A DNA stretch of 64,000 nt from Desulfobacula toluolica Tol2. Lineage in GTDB: Bacteria > Desulfobacterota > Desulfobacteria > Desulfobacterales > Desulfobacteraceae. How positions within the stretch are numbered: the stretch's first letter is position 1; every line of letters starts with the position of its first letter. Shown here piece by piece: positions 28,217 to 36,970 of the stretch. Under the pieces are notes generated by a model. That model had not been told where the DNA came from and searched no databases. It saw only the letters and a program-made list of their open reading frames with translations. The stretch covers positions 2,813,501-2,877,500 of the forward strand of contig NC_018645.1 of the NCBI RefSeq assembly GCF_000307105.1, in the 5' to 3' direction. The translations under genes and the position numbers were made by a program.

Positions 28217-29470
28217 TTACTTGATTCGTTTTATATCCGCACCCAGCAATGAAAATTTTGTTTCAATATTTTCATATCCTCTATCTATATGATAGACCCT
28301 TGAAATCATCGTTGTTCCTTCCGCAATAAGCCCGGCAATAACAAGAGAAGCGCTGGCCCTTAAATCCGACGCCATAACGGGAGCGGCTTGGAGATTTTCA
28401 ACTCCCTTGACCATGGCAATGTTACCGTTTGATATGGAAATCTTTGCCCCCATTCGAAGCAATTCATTGGCATGAACAAACCTGTTCTCAAAAATGGATT
28501 CATGAATCATACTTCTTCCGTCTGCAACAGTCATCAAAGCCATGAACTGCGCCTGCATATCGGTTGGAAATCCTGGATATGGCAAGGTTTTAATATCAAC
28601 ACTTTTTATGGGTTTATTCCCAATGACCCGGATGCTGTCTGAAAAGATTTCAATGCTTGTACCTGTTGCTTTTAATTTGTTGATGATCCCGCCAATGTGA
28701 TCTGGATTACACCCTTTAATAAGAACATCACCGCCTGTTGCTGCTGCTGCAACCATAAAAGTACCGGTTTCAATTCTGTCTGGAATGATGCTGATATCTG
28801 CAGAAGAAAGATTTTTCACCCCTTCTATGGTAATTATAGGCGTACCAGCTCCGTTTATTTTTGCCCCCATCAGATTCAAGGCATCGGCAAGGGCTACAAT
28901 CTCCGGTTCACGGGCCGCATTTCTCAGTTCTGTGGTCCCTTTTGCCAGGGTTGCCGCCATCATTAAATTTTCAGTACCCGTTACAGTAGGCATATCAAAA
29001 TATATCTCATTACCGATCAGTCGGTTTGCTTTTGCTTCAATATAGCCGTGATCAATACTGATGACGGCACCCAGAGCTTCAAGCCCTGACAGATGCATAT
29101 CCACAGGCCGGGCACCAATGGCACAGCCTCCGGGCAGCGATACCTTTGCATGACCGAATCTTGCCACCAAGGGCCCTAATACAAGAATGGAAGCCCTCAT
29201 TTTTCGAACCAGATCATACTCGGCTTCAATTTTATTAATTAAAGACCCATCCACTTCAAGGCAATTGTTTGATGCCTTGCATGATGCACCCAAATCCTCC
29301 AAAAGTTGTCGGATACTGGTAATATCCATCAGATTGGGAACATTGGAAAAACAGGTTTTGCCATTCACCAGAATGCTTGAAGCAATCAAAGGAAGAGCTG
29401 CATTTTTAGCCCCGCTGATATTCACTTCGCCATGAAGCTGTCTGCCGCCGATAATTTGAATTTTATCCAT
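28217..29470 (-). CDS. murA: UDP-N-acetylglucosamine 1-carboxyvinyltransferase MurA
   Basis: MurA transfers enolpyruvate from PEP to UDP-GlcNAc, the first committed step of peptidoglycan synthesis. The 417 residues include the SGAKNAALPL motif with the Lys-Asn pair, the catalytic-loop cysteine in GGCAIGARPVDMHL (the fosfomycin target), PYPGFPTDMQAQFMAL and the C-terminal HIDRGYENIETK. It is full length with a clear ATG. The gene is the last core gene before the tRNA-Leu island and presumably drives comEC transcription. Confidence 0.97.
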   Translation of the reverse strand: MDKIQIIGGRQLHGEVNISGAKNAALPLIASSILVNGKTCFSNVPNLMDITSIRQLLEDLGASCKASNNCLEVDGSLINKIEAEYDLVRKMRASILVLGPLVARFGHAKVSLPGGCAIGARPVDMHLSGLEALGAVISIDHGYIEAKANRLIGNEIYFDMPTVTGTENLMMAATLAKGTTELRNAAREPEIVALADALNLMGAKINGAGTPIITIEGVKNLSSADISIIPDRIETGTFMVAAAATGGDVLIKGCNPDHIGGIINKLKATGTSIEIFSDSIRVIGNKPIKSVDIKTLPYPGFPTDMQAQFMALMTVADGRSMIHESIFENRFVHANELLRMGAKISISNGNIAMVKGVENLQAAPVMASDLRASASLVIAGLIAEGTTMISRVYHIDRGYENIETKFSLLGADIKRIK

Positions 29471-29563
29471 AAAATACTTAACTTTATAATGATTTAAATA
29501 AGGGTTTCAGATGAAATCTATCTACGCTGTTTGATCGAAAAACTCAAGAAATATTTGTTCTCA

Positions 29564-29597
29564 AAGTATTACTATTAAAAAAGTATTACTATTAAAA
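29564..29597. repeat. 17-bp perfect tandem duplication upstream of murA
   Basis: The unit AAGTATTACTATTAAAA occurs twice head to tail (29564-29580 and 29581-29597), about 95 bp upstream of the murA start and just outside the left end of the island. Function unknown. Confidence 0.7.
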
Positions 29598-29644
29598 GTA
29601 AAAAGGGTTTGTACCTGATTTGACCAAAATTATTTACTATTTTC

Positions 29645-29707
29645 CTGGTATCTGGGACGAGGATTGAACTTGTACAGAGATTATCTTCGAGAGATTTCAA
29701 ATCCTTA
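29645..29707 (-). pseudogene. Decayed copy of the tRNA-Leu 3' part (attL of the island)
   Basis: This 63-bp segment aligns without gaps to 43879-43941, the 3' part of tRNA-Leu(UAA), with about ten differences, mostly transitions. It keeps CTGGGACGAG and GTACAGAGAT exactly. The 5' part of the tRNA is absent, so it cannot be functional. When an element integrates into a tRNA 3' end it brings a replacement 3' end, and the original 3' fragment is left at the far side and decays. The direct repeat therefore bounds an insertion reaching to 43.88 kb. Confidence 0.75.
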
Positions 29708-29814
29708 TGAGTATTATTTAACATTGTTCTTTTTTTCAAATCCTTAGATACCAGTCATTTTCATATTCTATTTTTGGTTTTGTTTGGAACCGTCTGTAAA
29801 TATTTGACCTTGAC

Positions 29815-29844
29815 GGGCACAATTTAGGCACAACATGGGTACAA
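29815..29844. repeat. GGCACAA-type iterated sites inside the left island end
   Basis: GGGCACAA (29815), AGGCACAA (29826) and GGGTACAA (29837) are spaced exactly 11 bp apart, one helical turn. A related pair preceded by the same GAC lies at 43802-43821 inside the other end. The arrangement suggests arm-type binding sites of the lost integrase (inference). Confidence 0.5.
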
Positions 29845-29959
29845 ACTTAACCAATCTTCCAATTCATTTTTAGCATGAATATTTAAACTTTTTAGTTTGA
29901 AAACTCAAGGTATATTTATTTCGGACACTATCTATACCGCTTGATTGATAGCCAGACAA

Positions 29960-30110
29960 TTATCTTTGCTTTTGCAAAAAATTATCCAAAGCGTCAAGCA
30001 AGATTCCAGTCACAGTCATTTTATTGTCGTTGGCATGCCTTTCAGCTTGTTCTATAAGCTGACAAGGCAATTCAATGGTTAAACTTTGGGTAGGATCAAG
30101 GATGAAAAAA
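29960..30110 (-). pseudogene. Fragment of a ribbon-helix-helix-like small protein (start not found)
   Basis: The frame reads SLTIELPCQLIEQAERHAND and DALDNFLQKQR and ends at 29960. It resembles short CopG/RHH-type DNA-binding antitoxins (an IELP strand then two helices). No ATG, GTG or TTG lies upstream of the strand before the histidine-kinase stop. The only ATG in frame (30277) lies deep inside the kinase coding sequence. I treat it as a truncated remnant joined to the kinase 3' end. Confidence 0.4.
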
Positions 30111-32033
30111 TCAATTTGAAACCGTCTTGAAAACCAGTGAAAATTCAGATCCCCCGGAATGAAAACAATCTTTTTTTTCTGTGCAGAAGTCGCATTCAAG
30201 GATATTTCCCGGGCAGACATCTGAAACTTTTGGGATAAATCGGCACCTGAAAGAGGACACATGAATGCTGAAATCATACCGTCTGGAAAATATTTTCATC
30301 CGCAAAAGGTCTGCCCCCCTGCCTCCGGCATTAAAATCAAAAGGTGCTTTTGAAGAATAGTTTGCAGTTTCCTGGGTTGAAAAAAAACCTTCAAAAATTT
30401 TTTTCCGGTGTTCTTGAGTAATGCCCACTCCAAAATCCTTGACCACCAACACGACATCTTCCCCCTGTTTTTGCACTATGACATCAACCTTTCCATGATC
30501 AGGGGTATTTTCAACAGCATTTCTAACCAATCCATCAATGACTTTTTGTAACAGGTCTTTTGGCATGTGAACGGCCGGGACCGAATCCACAATGCAGTTG
30601 AGTTCCAGCTGGCGGTGAGGAAAGAGGGGTTTCAGGTGATTGATCCTTTCTTGGGTATATGCATCCAGATAGATGTATTCCGGTTCTGTTTCCCTGGTAT
30701 CAAAGATATCTTTAATACGGTGTCTGACCCTTTCAATCAGGGGAGTATTCCCTATTTCATCTTCAATAACCGTTTCAAGCAGGTCTGTACATTGGTCAAC
30801 AATAAATGAAAGAAAATTGTAGGTTTCAAATTTTTTCTCCTGTATGATGTCATCCACCTCGCTTTGAAGCTTCCGGATACGGTCCATGTTTCTCTGTGCC
30901 CTGGCCATGGTCGGTTCCCACGTGTTTTCAGGAAGGGCGGCCAGTTTTTTTTTCAGAATACTCAGTGTACCGCTGAAGATGGAAATGGGTGTTTTCAACT
31001 CATGGGAAAGATGATTGATGGCCTTGTCTTTTGCCCGGTCCAGGCTGGACAATTCCCGGTATGCTTTTTTGAGTTCTTCTGAAAAACGGGCGTTTTCAAT
31101 GGAAAGGGCCACCGTACCGGCAATTGTTTCCAGTAATTCCACATCCGTATGTTCAAATATGCCCACGGTCTTATTATAAGCGGCCAATACACCGATTCTC
31201 CGATCATTGCTTTTGATGGGCACGATCACATAATTTTTAAAATCATGCCCAAACTTCATATCCCGACTGGGATAAATATGCAGGTCCCTGGAGGTATCAT
31301 TGACTATCAGCGGCTCACCCGTCTTGATGACATTGCCGGATGCCAGGTCATGGATGGAGAAACGGATTTCCTTTATTCGCTTCAGGGTCGCGGTATCATC
31401 ATAAGCCGCACCCTGGAAGAAGAATTCCTGTTTTTCTTCGTCCAATAAAATGACAAGCGCTCCCTTTGTATCTAAAAGCCGCTTGATTTCACTGCTGATA
31501 TAATCCAAAAGACCCTCAAGATCAGTGTATTCCGGAAGGGCCATGCTGATTTTCAGCATGGCCTCATTGTTCTTGGCAAACCGCTTCTCATTTGCAATAT
31601 CCCGGAGGATGAGCAGTTCGCCGGATAATCCCATTTCAGATTTTGAAAACACTTCCCCCCGTGTGACCACGTCAATGAGACGTCCATCTTTTGTAAGGCG
31701 TTTGGTTTCATACCGTGGTACAATCCGCTGATCAAAAAGTTCTTTGATTTTTTCTGATGTTTCCTCTTGAAGGTGTGTGGGTACAAAAGGCATTTTTTCA
31801 CCTTCCATTTCTTCAAGGGTCCAGCCAAAGACATCTGTGAATGCAGGGTTTAGATATGAAACACGCCCTTTTAAAGAGAATACCGCCATGGGGTAAGGGA
31901 CAAAATCCAGCAGTTTTCGGTATCTTCTGGAGGATTCCTTCAGGGAGATTTCATTCTGTCTGAGTTGAGCAATTTCAAATTCTAAAGCCTCAACCTTTTG
32001 AGCAAGTTCTTCATAGCTGATTTTTTCAGCCAT
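30111..32033 (-). CDS. PAS/GAF hybrid sensor histidine kinase
   Basis: This 640-residue, apparently soluble sensor kinase begins with a short coiled coil (EELAQKVEALEFEIAQLRQ) and a PAS domain (about residues 40-150, YRKLLDFVPYPMAVFS, ERF-like GELLILRDI). A GAF domain follows (about 165-310), then a HisKA dimerisation helix with phosphoacceptor His in INHLSHELKTP and an HATPase domain (LVRNAVENTPDHGKV, VVKDFGVGI, KIFEGFFSTQ). The C-terminal tail is unusual: it is cysteine-rich, with C-(x)-C spacing around DVCPGNILECDFC and KKDC, possibly metal- or redox-sensing. No response regulator is adjacent. The start at 32033 has GGAGA upstream; a TTG-less upstream extension exists. It lies within the island. 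Confidence 0.87.
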   Translation of the reverse strand: MAEKISYEELAQKVEALEFEIAQLRQNEISLKESSRRYRKLLDFVPYPMAVFSLKGRVSYLNPAFTDVFGWTLEEMEGEKMPFVPTHLQEETSEKIKELFDQRIVPRYETKRLTKDGRLIDVVTRGEVFSKSEMGLSGELLILRDIANEKRFAKNNEAMLKISMALPEYTDLEGLLDYISSEIKRLLDTKGALVILLDEEKQEFFFQGAAYDDTATLKRIKEIRFSIHDLASGNVIKTGEPLIVNDTSRDLHIYPSRDMKFGHDFKNYVIVPIKSNDRRIGVLAAYNKTVGIFEHTDVELLETIAGTVALSIENARFSEELKKAYRELSSLDRAKDKAINHLSHELKTPISIFSGTLSILKKKLAALPENTWEPTMARAQRNMDRIRKLQSEVDDIIQEKKFETYNFLSFIVDQCTDLLETVIEDEIGNTPLIERVRHRIKDIFDTRETEPEYIYLDAYTQERINHLKPLFPHRQLELNCIVDSVPAVHMPKDLLQKVIDGLVRNAVENTPDHGKVDVIVQKQGEDVVLVVKDFGVGITQEHRKKIFEGFFSTQETANYSSKAPFDFNAGGRGADLLRMKIFSRRYDFSIHVSSFRCRFIPKVSDVCPGNILECDFCTEKKDCFHSGGSEFSLVFKTVSN

Positions 32034-32357
32034 TTTATTTCTCCAATTGTTTAAAAACAAAAATGTCCGTATCAGGATCACAGGATTTTTTGAAAATTAA
32101 ATACGGCCAATATCTGCACATGATCGCTGTAATCCCTTAATCCAAGGCGTTGACCTCTTTTGTTATTGGTGGTGGACACTCAGAAACCGCCCAGTTAAAA
32201 CTTGTATTCATAATTTCCAGATTAACAGAATTTGATCTCTGATACAACATCTTGTGGTTAGTCAAATTTTGGAGAAAACCCACAATACAAATAGTATTAT
32301 GAGCAACTTTTAGCGGTTACCCGTTGGATAATTATTTTTGAGTGAAATAAACGAAAT
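32034..32357. other. Intergenic region between the kinase and hepT
   Basis: This 324-bp stretch has no supported reading frame, tRNA or terminator-like hairpin that I can see. Confidence 0.4.
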
Positions 32358-32714
32358 TTATTTAAGCATTTTTTGAATCGTTTTTTTTAATAGCGGAAGA
32401 TGATTTTGGCAAATATCATATATGATTTCATGATCAACTTTTTCATAATGATGGGAAACGATATCACGCAATCTCATGATATTTTCCCAATTGATCTCAT
32501 CGTAATTTTTTAAAAAAGAGTTGTCTGCTTTTTCAATTTTTTTTAGCAGCTCACCAACGACCTGCAACCGCATGGCAATGGAATCAAGAATAGTAACCCC
32601 GTTATCATCAAGAACAAAATCATCCGGTTTGCGGATATCTTCGAATCGGTTAAGGATCAACTCTATTGATTTAAAAATCAGAAACAGATTTTCAGAAATA
32701 ATTTTATCAGGCAT
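32358..32714 (-). CDS. hepT: HepT-like HEPN toxin (RNase family)
   Basis: HEPN toxins of HepT/MntA modules are small all-helical ribonucleases that cleave RNA, including tRNA, until neutralised. The 118-residue product carries the active-site motif R-x4-H-x-Y in RLRDIVSHHYEKVDHEIIY, so both the nuclease His and the tyrosine targeted by the antitoxin are present. The ATG at 32714 overlaps the antitoxin stop by 8 bp, the standard coupled order MNT then HEPN. A six-residue upstream extension is open but unneeded. Confidence 0.88.
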   Translation of the reverse strand: MPDKIISENLFLIFKSIELILNRFEDIRKPDDFVLDDNGVTILDSIAMRLQVVGELLKKIEKADNSFLKNYDEINWENIMRLRDIVSHHYEKVDHEIIYDICQNHLPLLKKTIQKMLK

Positions 32715-33009
32715 AAATAATTTCCTGTTCAATGCGTTTCAAAAAGCGGCTTTCTCCCATATTGCGCTTTCTGACTATCTCAATTTTCCGGCCAAATTTT
32801 TTTTCCATATATGAATTTAGACCGGCGACCCATTCAAAACGAGGTTCTGCAAATTCAACCAAAAAATCAATATCACTGTCAGGGGTTTGTTTGTTCTTGG
32901 CATAAGAACCGAATAGACCAATAGTAAGAACCCCAAAATTTTCTTGTAAAAAAGATTTTTCAGCTCTAATTATATTGATAATTTCATTTTTGGAAATAGA
33001 CTTGCTCAT
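32707..33009 (-). CDS. mntA: MntA-like minimal nucleotidyltransferase antitoxin
   Basis: The 100-residue protein shows the pol-beta nucleotidyltransferase signature GLFGSYAKNKQTPDSDIDFL, that is GSx(10-11)DxD, with a later aspartate region in a KIEIV strand. In characterised modules MntA adds AMP to the HEPN toxin tyrosine and so blocks it. It is the upstream gene of the pair and overlaps hepT. Such pairs are common cargo of defence islands and may stabilise this one (inference). Confidence 0.87.
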   Translation of the reverse strand: MSKSISKNEIINIIRAEKSFLQENFGVLTIGLFGSYAKNKQTPDSDIDFLVEFAEPRFEWVAGLNSYMEKKFGRKIEIVRKRNMGESRFLKRIEQEIIYA

Positions 33010-33166
33010 TTGAATCCTTCTGATAACAAATATATTCTCACTATATTTGAGTGAGCCTGTACTGTCAAATTCAAACTCTCATTTTCAATCAATATTTTTA
33101 AATGGTATCCAACCAACATAATTACTGATAGAAAAGGGATCGGTTTTATACCAATCCCCCATAATT

Positions 33167-33665
33167 TTATCTGTAAAGATTATCAATCCAATGAATAGCT
33201 TCTGTATCACTGACTTTTCCAAGATACCGCTGAGTGGTTGATAGATTTGCATGGTGTAGAATTATTTTCGACACGATTTCAATGGGTACCCCAGATCTGC
33301 TTGCATAAGTAGCGGCATGTCGTCTAAGGTCGTGGGGGTTCAAATTCACATTTATCATTTTTCCTGCATTTTGAACTATTTCACGGGCCCGGGTGTATCC
33401 AAATGGAAACACGTTGTGATTATCTCTATAAAGTTGAAGAATGACCTGAGTAAGGAAAATTTGAGTTTTTTCGTTGATTGTTTTTTACCGTCAGTAACCT
33501 TGGTCAAAAAACTCATAACATCTTCGGATGTGATTTCTGATATTTCATATTTTCCATATTCATCTTTGAAACGTGTCAGGAAATAGAGATAATTTCGAAT
33601 AGTGTTTTTTTTGAATTCACTCTTTGATAGTCAAGAAAAGTGTCGATTGCATTTGATGTTTTCAT
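33167..33665 (-). pseudogene. Tyrosine recombinase/integrase with internal deletion and frameshift
   Basis: An N-terminal SAM-like core-binding piece starts at ATG 33665 (MKTSNAIDTFLDYQRVNSKK, then a four-helix region to about SFFNFI). The C-terminal catalytic piece follows in another frame up to 33167. It keeps box II HDLRRHAATYA, an HANLSTTQRYLG segment and the nucleophile Tyr. The middle, which holds the box I arginine, is missing, so the product cannot be active. I see no other recombinase in the island, so this relic may be what is left of its mobility gene or of a separate element. Confidence 0.8.
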
Positions 33666-34263
33666 GATGCTCTCCTTTGATAAAAAATTGGATTTCGCCT
33701 GGGAAGATGCCTCTATCGAATATTTTACAGAGCATGAGCTATTTTTTCAACTGACAGACCATAGCAAGGGCAGGGATATTCAATTTGGATTAAAATACTG
33801 TGTTGGATGTGCTGCCAAAAAGCCCGGAGTGACAGGGATAGTCTGGTTTTTTTTTAAATTCTGAAGAGTTTGGATTATTGCCAATAGTCCTGGGTTTGAG
33901 ATCTTTAAAATACCAATATAAATCAAAACATTTTTTCATTCATAATTTTAGGAATGATAATGCAAGTTATCTTGAGTTTTAAGTTTGTCTAAAAATGACT
34001 ACTGAAAGATAAAGTAATAGACGCATTTTATAATTTTTCTATCCAACAATCATCCGTCAACTTTTTAGAAATTCGTGATTTTATATAATCCTTTATTGAG
34101 GTTGGCTTCTTTAATGATTGCTTGAATGAAATTTATATATCTATTATAAACTTTAAATCGTAAACATTGTTTCAGAAATGCCTTGTTTACAATGGATTCT
34201 TCTGATACCGACAAGATAACAATGTTTATTAATAACATGATTATAGCTCTTTGAGGAAAATTT
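33666..34263. other. Region upstream of the Zorya operon with no supported gene
   Basis: Short open frames exist on both strands (for example 74 codons ending at 33864) but none shows a recognisable family, good start context or credible composition. The last bases hold the zorA ribosome-binding site TGAGGA. The operon promoter should lie here, but I cannot pick it confidently. Confidence 0.45.
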
Positions 34264-36216
34264 ATGTCGAAAAGCACAACAGCCGCAGAAATGGTAGATA
34301 AAATTGATCTGACAAAGTTACTGCCAAATTTTAAATCGGTGCTAAATGGATTCCCGCAAAGCGCAGAGGATTTAAGCGCATGGTTTATTTTGATACTTTT
34401 GGGTGTTTTTATTTCATTCTTAATTCCATCTATATGGAAATCATTTAAAACATTCAGGCAAATTAAATGGTTAAAAAATCTTTTAAAAGAACATACTTCA
34501 GAAACGATAGCAGAAAGTAGACAAGATTTTATAGATAAGGCCCAAAAAGTAAAACATGACGTTGGACACTTATGGTTAGAATTCAATGAGACTCTAATTG
34601 AGGGTGATCGAAATAATAAGATCCGTCTTTATAATACATATGATGCAGCATATTTTTTTAATTCAGCAACATTGGCACCAGGGATTACTGGTAGTCGGCT
34701 TATTGCTGCTGTTCCTGGTTTTCTAACCGCAATTGGTGTTGTTGGGACTTTTGTTGGACTTCAACTTGGTCTTGCTCAACTTAATATCGCGAATGATGTT
34801 TCTATAGAAGAAATGAAAGCAGGTGTGGCCGGAGTTATAAATGGAGCAAAGCTCGCTTTTATAACTTCGGTTTGGGGTGTAATACTCAGTGTTCTGTTCA
34901 ATATCATTGAAAAAATTATCGAGCGGGCAACTAAAACAAAGATTACCCAGGTACAGAACCTTATTGATAAATTATTTAATCGGATTAGTCCGGAAGAGCA
35001 GCTTCAACGCATTGCAAATGACGGTAAACAATCTCGCGAGAGCCTTCAAGGTCTTGCGGAAAAGATCGGATTAAAAATGCAGGAATCTTTAATTCAAGCG
35101 ACCGAGGGAATCCAATCAGGATTGGAAACAAGTTTGGAGAAGATCATGGCTCCGGCTATCAATAAGTTGGTGGATGAGACATCAGATGGTAATCAGAAAG
35201 CCTTGGAAAATCTACTGGACAAATTCATGGAGAAATTTGGTACTGAAGGAGGGCAGCAAAGACAGGCAATGGATGACGCCTCTGATAAAATGAATGCATC
35301 TTTAGCTTCTTTCGGAACATCCATGCAGGCCTTTCTTGATAAAATGGAAGTTTCTCAAAATAACGTTGCCCAAAAAGAAGAAGAGTTGGTTGAAAATATT
35401 TCATCTCAGGTAAATTGGTTGGTTGAGAATACAAGTTCTCAGAATAAAGTTCTTACAGAATTTATTGAAAATACATTTGGTGAACTTTCAGATAAACTAA
35501 ATAATAGAGATGACGTTGCTGCTAATAGAGAAAGAATACGGGGTGAAGAATTCATAAATCAGACAAATGAAATGAAAAAAGGTACGTCGGATTTATTAGA
35601 GCGAATTGATCAGGGTTTAAAAACTCAATTTAAGGAAACAAGGGAACTACTAAATCAAGGACAATCTCTCCAAAGTTCAATAACGGAATCAGTCTCAGCA
35701 AATGCCAAAGCCACTAAACATATGAAGGAAACATCCTCAGAATTAAACTCAACGGTCAGCAAGTTAAAAACTTTTGGTGGGTATATTCATCAAACGGGGA
35801 TGAAACTATCAGAAACAATCACAGCAGCGGTAGCAAGCACTGAGACGCTTGCAAAAGAAAACCAGGCCAGTACATCAGAGATAAAGAAAATATTCGAACG
35901 AATCCTGGTAAGCTCCAATGAATTCAATACTCTTATTCAGAAAATGAAAAACTTAGTAGATACTGCGGATACTATGTTTGAAAAGATGGATGATCAACAA
36001 CACTCTTATCTCGCTCAGTTGAAACAAAATGTGGAAGAGTTAGCTGTGAAAATGAGTAATTTGCTTAAAGACTACGCAAGTCAAGCAAATGGTCAGACAG
36101 CACAACATCTTAGGGTTTGGGCTGAAGGGACTACACAATATACTACCAGTATGAATAATGCAGCTCAAGCTCTTGCATCTGTTGTAGATGATATAGAAGT
36201 AAAGTTGGGACGTTAA
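34264..36216 (+). CDS. zorA: ZorA: MotA-like stator subunit of a type I Zorya defence system
   Basis: ZorA and ZorB form a 5:2 inner-membrane, ion-driven motor thought to sense phage infection. The 650-residue product has an N-terminal membrane helix (AWFILILLGVFISFLIPSI, about residues 40-60). Two MotA/ExbB-like helices flank a cytoplasmic loop: GFLTAIGVVGTFVGLQLGL (about 150-175) and KLAFITSVWGVILSVLFNII (about 198-220). From about residue 235 to the end it is almost entirely helical/coiled coil, matching the long cytoplasmic tail of ZorA. It is first of four tightly packed genes, 1 bp before zorB, with a good ribosome-binding site. Confidence 0.93.
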   Translation: MSKSTTAAEMVDKIDLTKLLPNFKSVLNGFPQSAEDLSAWFILILLGVFISFLIPSIWKSFKTFRQIKWLKNLLKEHTSETIAESRQDFIDKAQKVKHDVGHLWLEFNETLIEGDRNNKIRLYNTYDAAYFFNSATLAPGITGSRLIAAVPGFLTAIGVVGTFVGLQLGLAQLNIANDVSIEEMKAGVAGVINGAKLAFITSVWGVILSVLFNIIEKIIERATKTKITQVQNLIDKLFNRISPEEQLQRIANDGKQSRESLQGLAEKIGLKMQESLIQATEGIQSGLETSLEKIMAPAINKLVDETSDGNQKALENLLDKFMEKFGTEGGQQRQAMDDASDKMNASLASFGTSMQAFLDKMEVSQNNVAQKEEELVENISSQVNWLVENTSSQNKVLTEFIENTFGELSDKLNNRDDVAANRERIRGEEFINQTNEMKKGTSDLLERIDQGLKTQFKETRELLNQGQSLQSSITESVSANAKATKHMKETSSELNSTVSKLKTFGGYIHQTGMKLSETITAAVASTETLAKENQASTSEIKKIFERILVSSNEFNTLIQKMKNLVDTADTMFEKMDDQQHSYLAQLKQNVEELAVKMSNLLKDYASQANGQTAQHLRVWAEGTTQYTTSMNNAAQALASVVDDIEVKLGR

Positions 36217-36217
36217 T

Positions 36218-36970
36218 ATGCTTAGACGATTTGTTCAAAGCCAGGCTACTGTTGATGAAGAAAATCCATACTGGCTATCCTTTTCTGATTTGATGTCGGC
36301 TCTTCTCGTGGTTTTTATCCTAGCGGCGGTTGCTTTGATTATAGAGTTGACCCAAACTCAAAAGATTATTCAACGGGATATTGAAGAATTAAGGAATGCT
36401 GAACAAGCCAGAAAACAGATATTATATGAAATTAAAGATGAGCTTGCGTCTAAAAACATAAAAGTTGAAGTTGCTGATAATGACACCGTGTTGAGAATTC
36501 CTGAAAATACGCTGACATTTGATTCCGGTCATGATGAAATCCCTGAGGCTGAAGAGGTACAAAGGGCTGTCACCGCAATTGGGCTGGCATTACATCTGGC
36601 CATTAATAAACCTTTTAGTGACACGAATAATAAAATGCGGTTCGAATATCTCGATACAGTATTTATAGAAGGGCATACAGACAGTGTGCCTTTCAAAAGG
36701 ATAAAAGGGGGAAATTGGAGGCTATCAACAGATAGAGCTATTTCCTTATGGAAATTTTGGGAAAAGCACCTTGCTCTTACTCCAAGCTTCAATGAAATGG
36801 AGAATGCATACAAACAAAAATTGTTTTCGGTCAGTGGTTATGCTGCCTCCCGGCGGGTGCAAACTATTGAAAAAACACCTGAACAACGGCGGCGTAACCG
36901 TAGAATTGATTTGCGATTTACAGTTAAGCGACCATCTATTGCTGAATTAGAGGATATTGCTGATCGATGA
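36218..36970 (+). CDS. zorB: ZorB: MotB/OmpA-like stator subunit of the Zorya system
   Basis: The 250-residue product has a single N-terminal membrane helix preceded by YWLSFSDLMSALLVVFILA. Asp24 occupies the position of the proton/sodium-carrying aspartate of MotB. A periplasmic OmpA-like peptidoglycan-binding domain follows (about 100-235) with FIEGHTDSVPFKR, NWRLSTDRAISLWKF and ASRRVQT...RRRNRRIDLRF. This is the ZorB arrangement, with a linker of about 60 residues. It overlaps zorC by ATGA. Together with ZorA it anchors the motor to the cell wall. Confidence 0.94.
   Translation: MLRRFVQSQATVDEENPYWLSFSDLMSALLVVFILAAVALIIELTQTQKIIQRDIEELRNAEQARKQILYEIKDELASKNIKVEVADNDTVLRIPENTLTFDSGHDEIPEAEEVQRAVTAIGLALHLAINKPFSDTNNKMRFEYLDTVFIEGHTDSVPFKRIKGGNWRLSTDRAISLWKFWEKHLALTPSFNEMENAYKQKLFSVSGYAASRRVQTIEKTPEQRRRNRRIDLRFTVKRPSIAELEDIADR

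Noticed and set aside
29960-30277. 105-residue gene starting inside the histidine kinase
   Set aside because: Its first half is an out-of-frame overlap with the conserved kinase C-terminus. Only the last 50 residues look like an RHH-type remnant.
33640-33864. Plus-strand 74-residue open frame before zorA
   Set aside because: It overlaps the start of the recombinase relic, has no family resemblance, and ends in a low-complexity Phe-rich tail.
34065-34586. Minus-strand 173-residue open frame overlapping zorA
   Set aside because: It overlaps the strongly supported zorA start, and its composition is typical of a shadow frame.
34264-36970. zorA/zorB as a flagellar MotAB or TolQR-like stator
   Set aside because: The long coiled-coil ZorA tail and the immediately linked zorC and SNF2/Mrr zorD genes fit Zorya; no flagellar genes are near.
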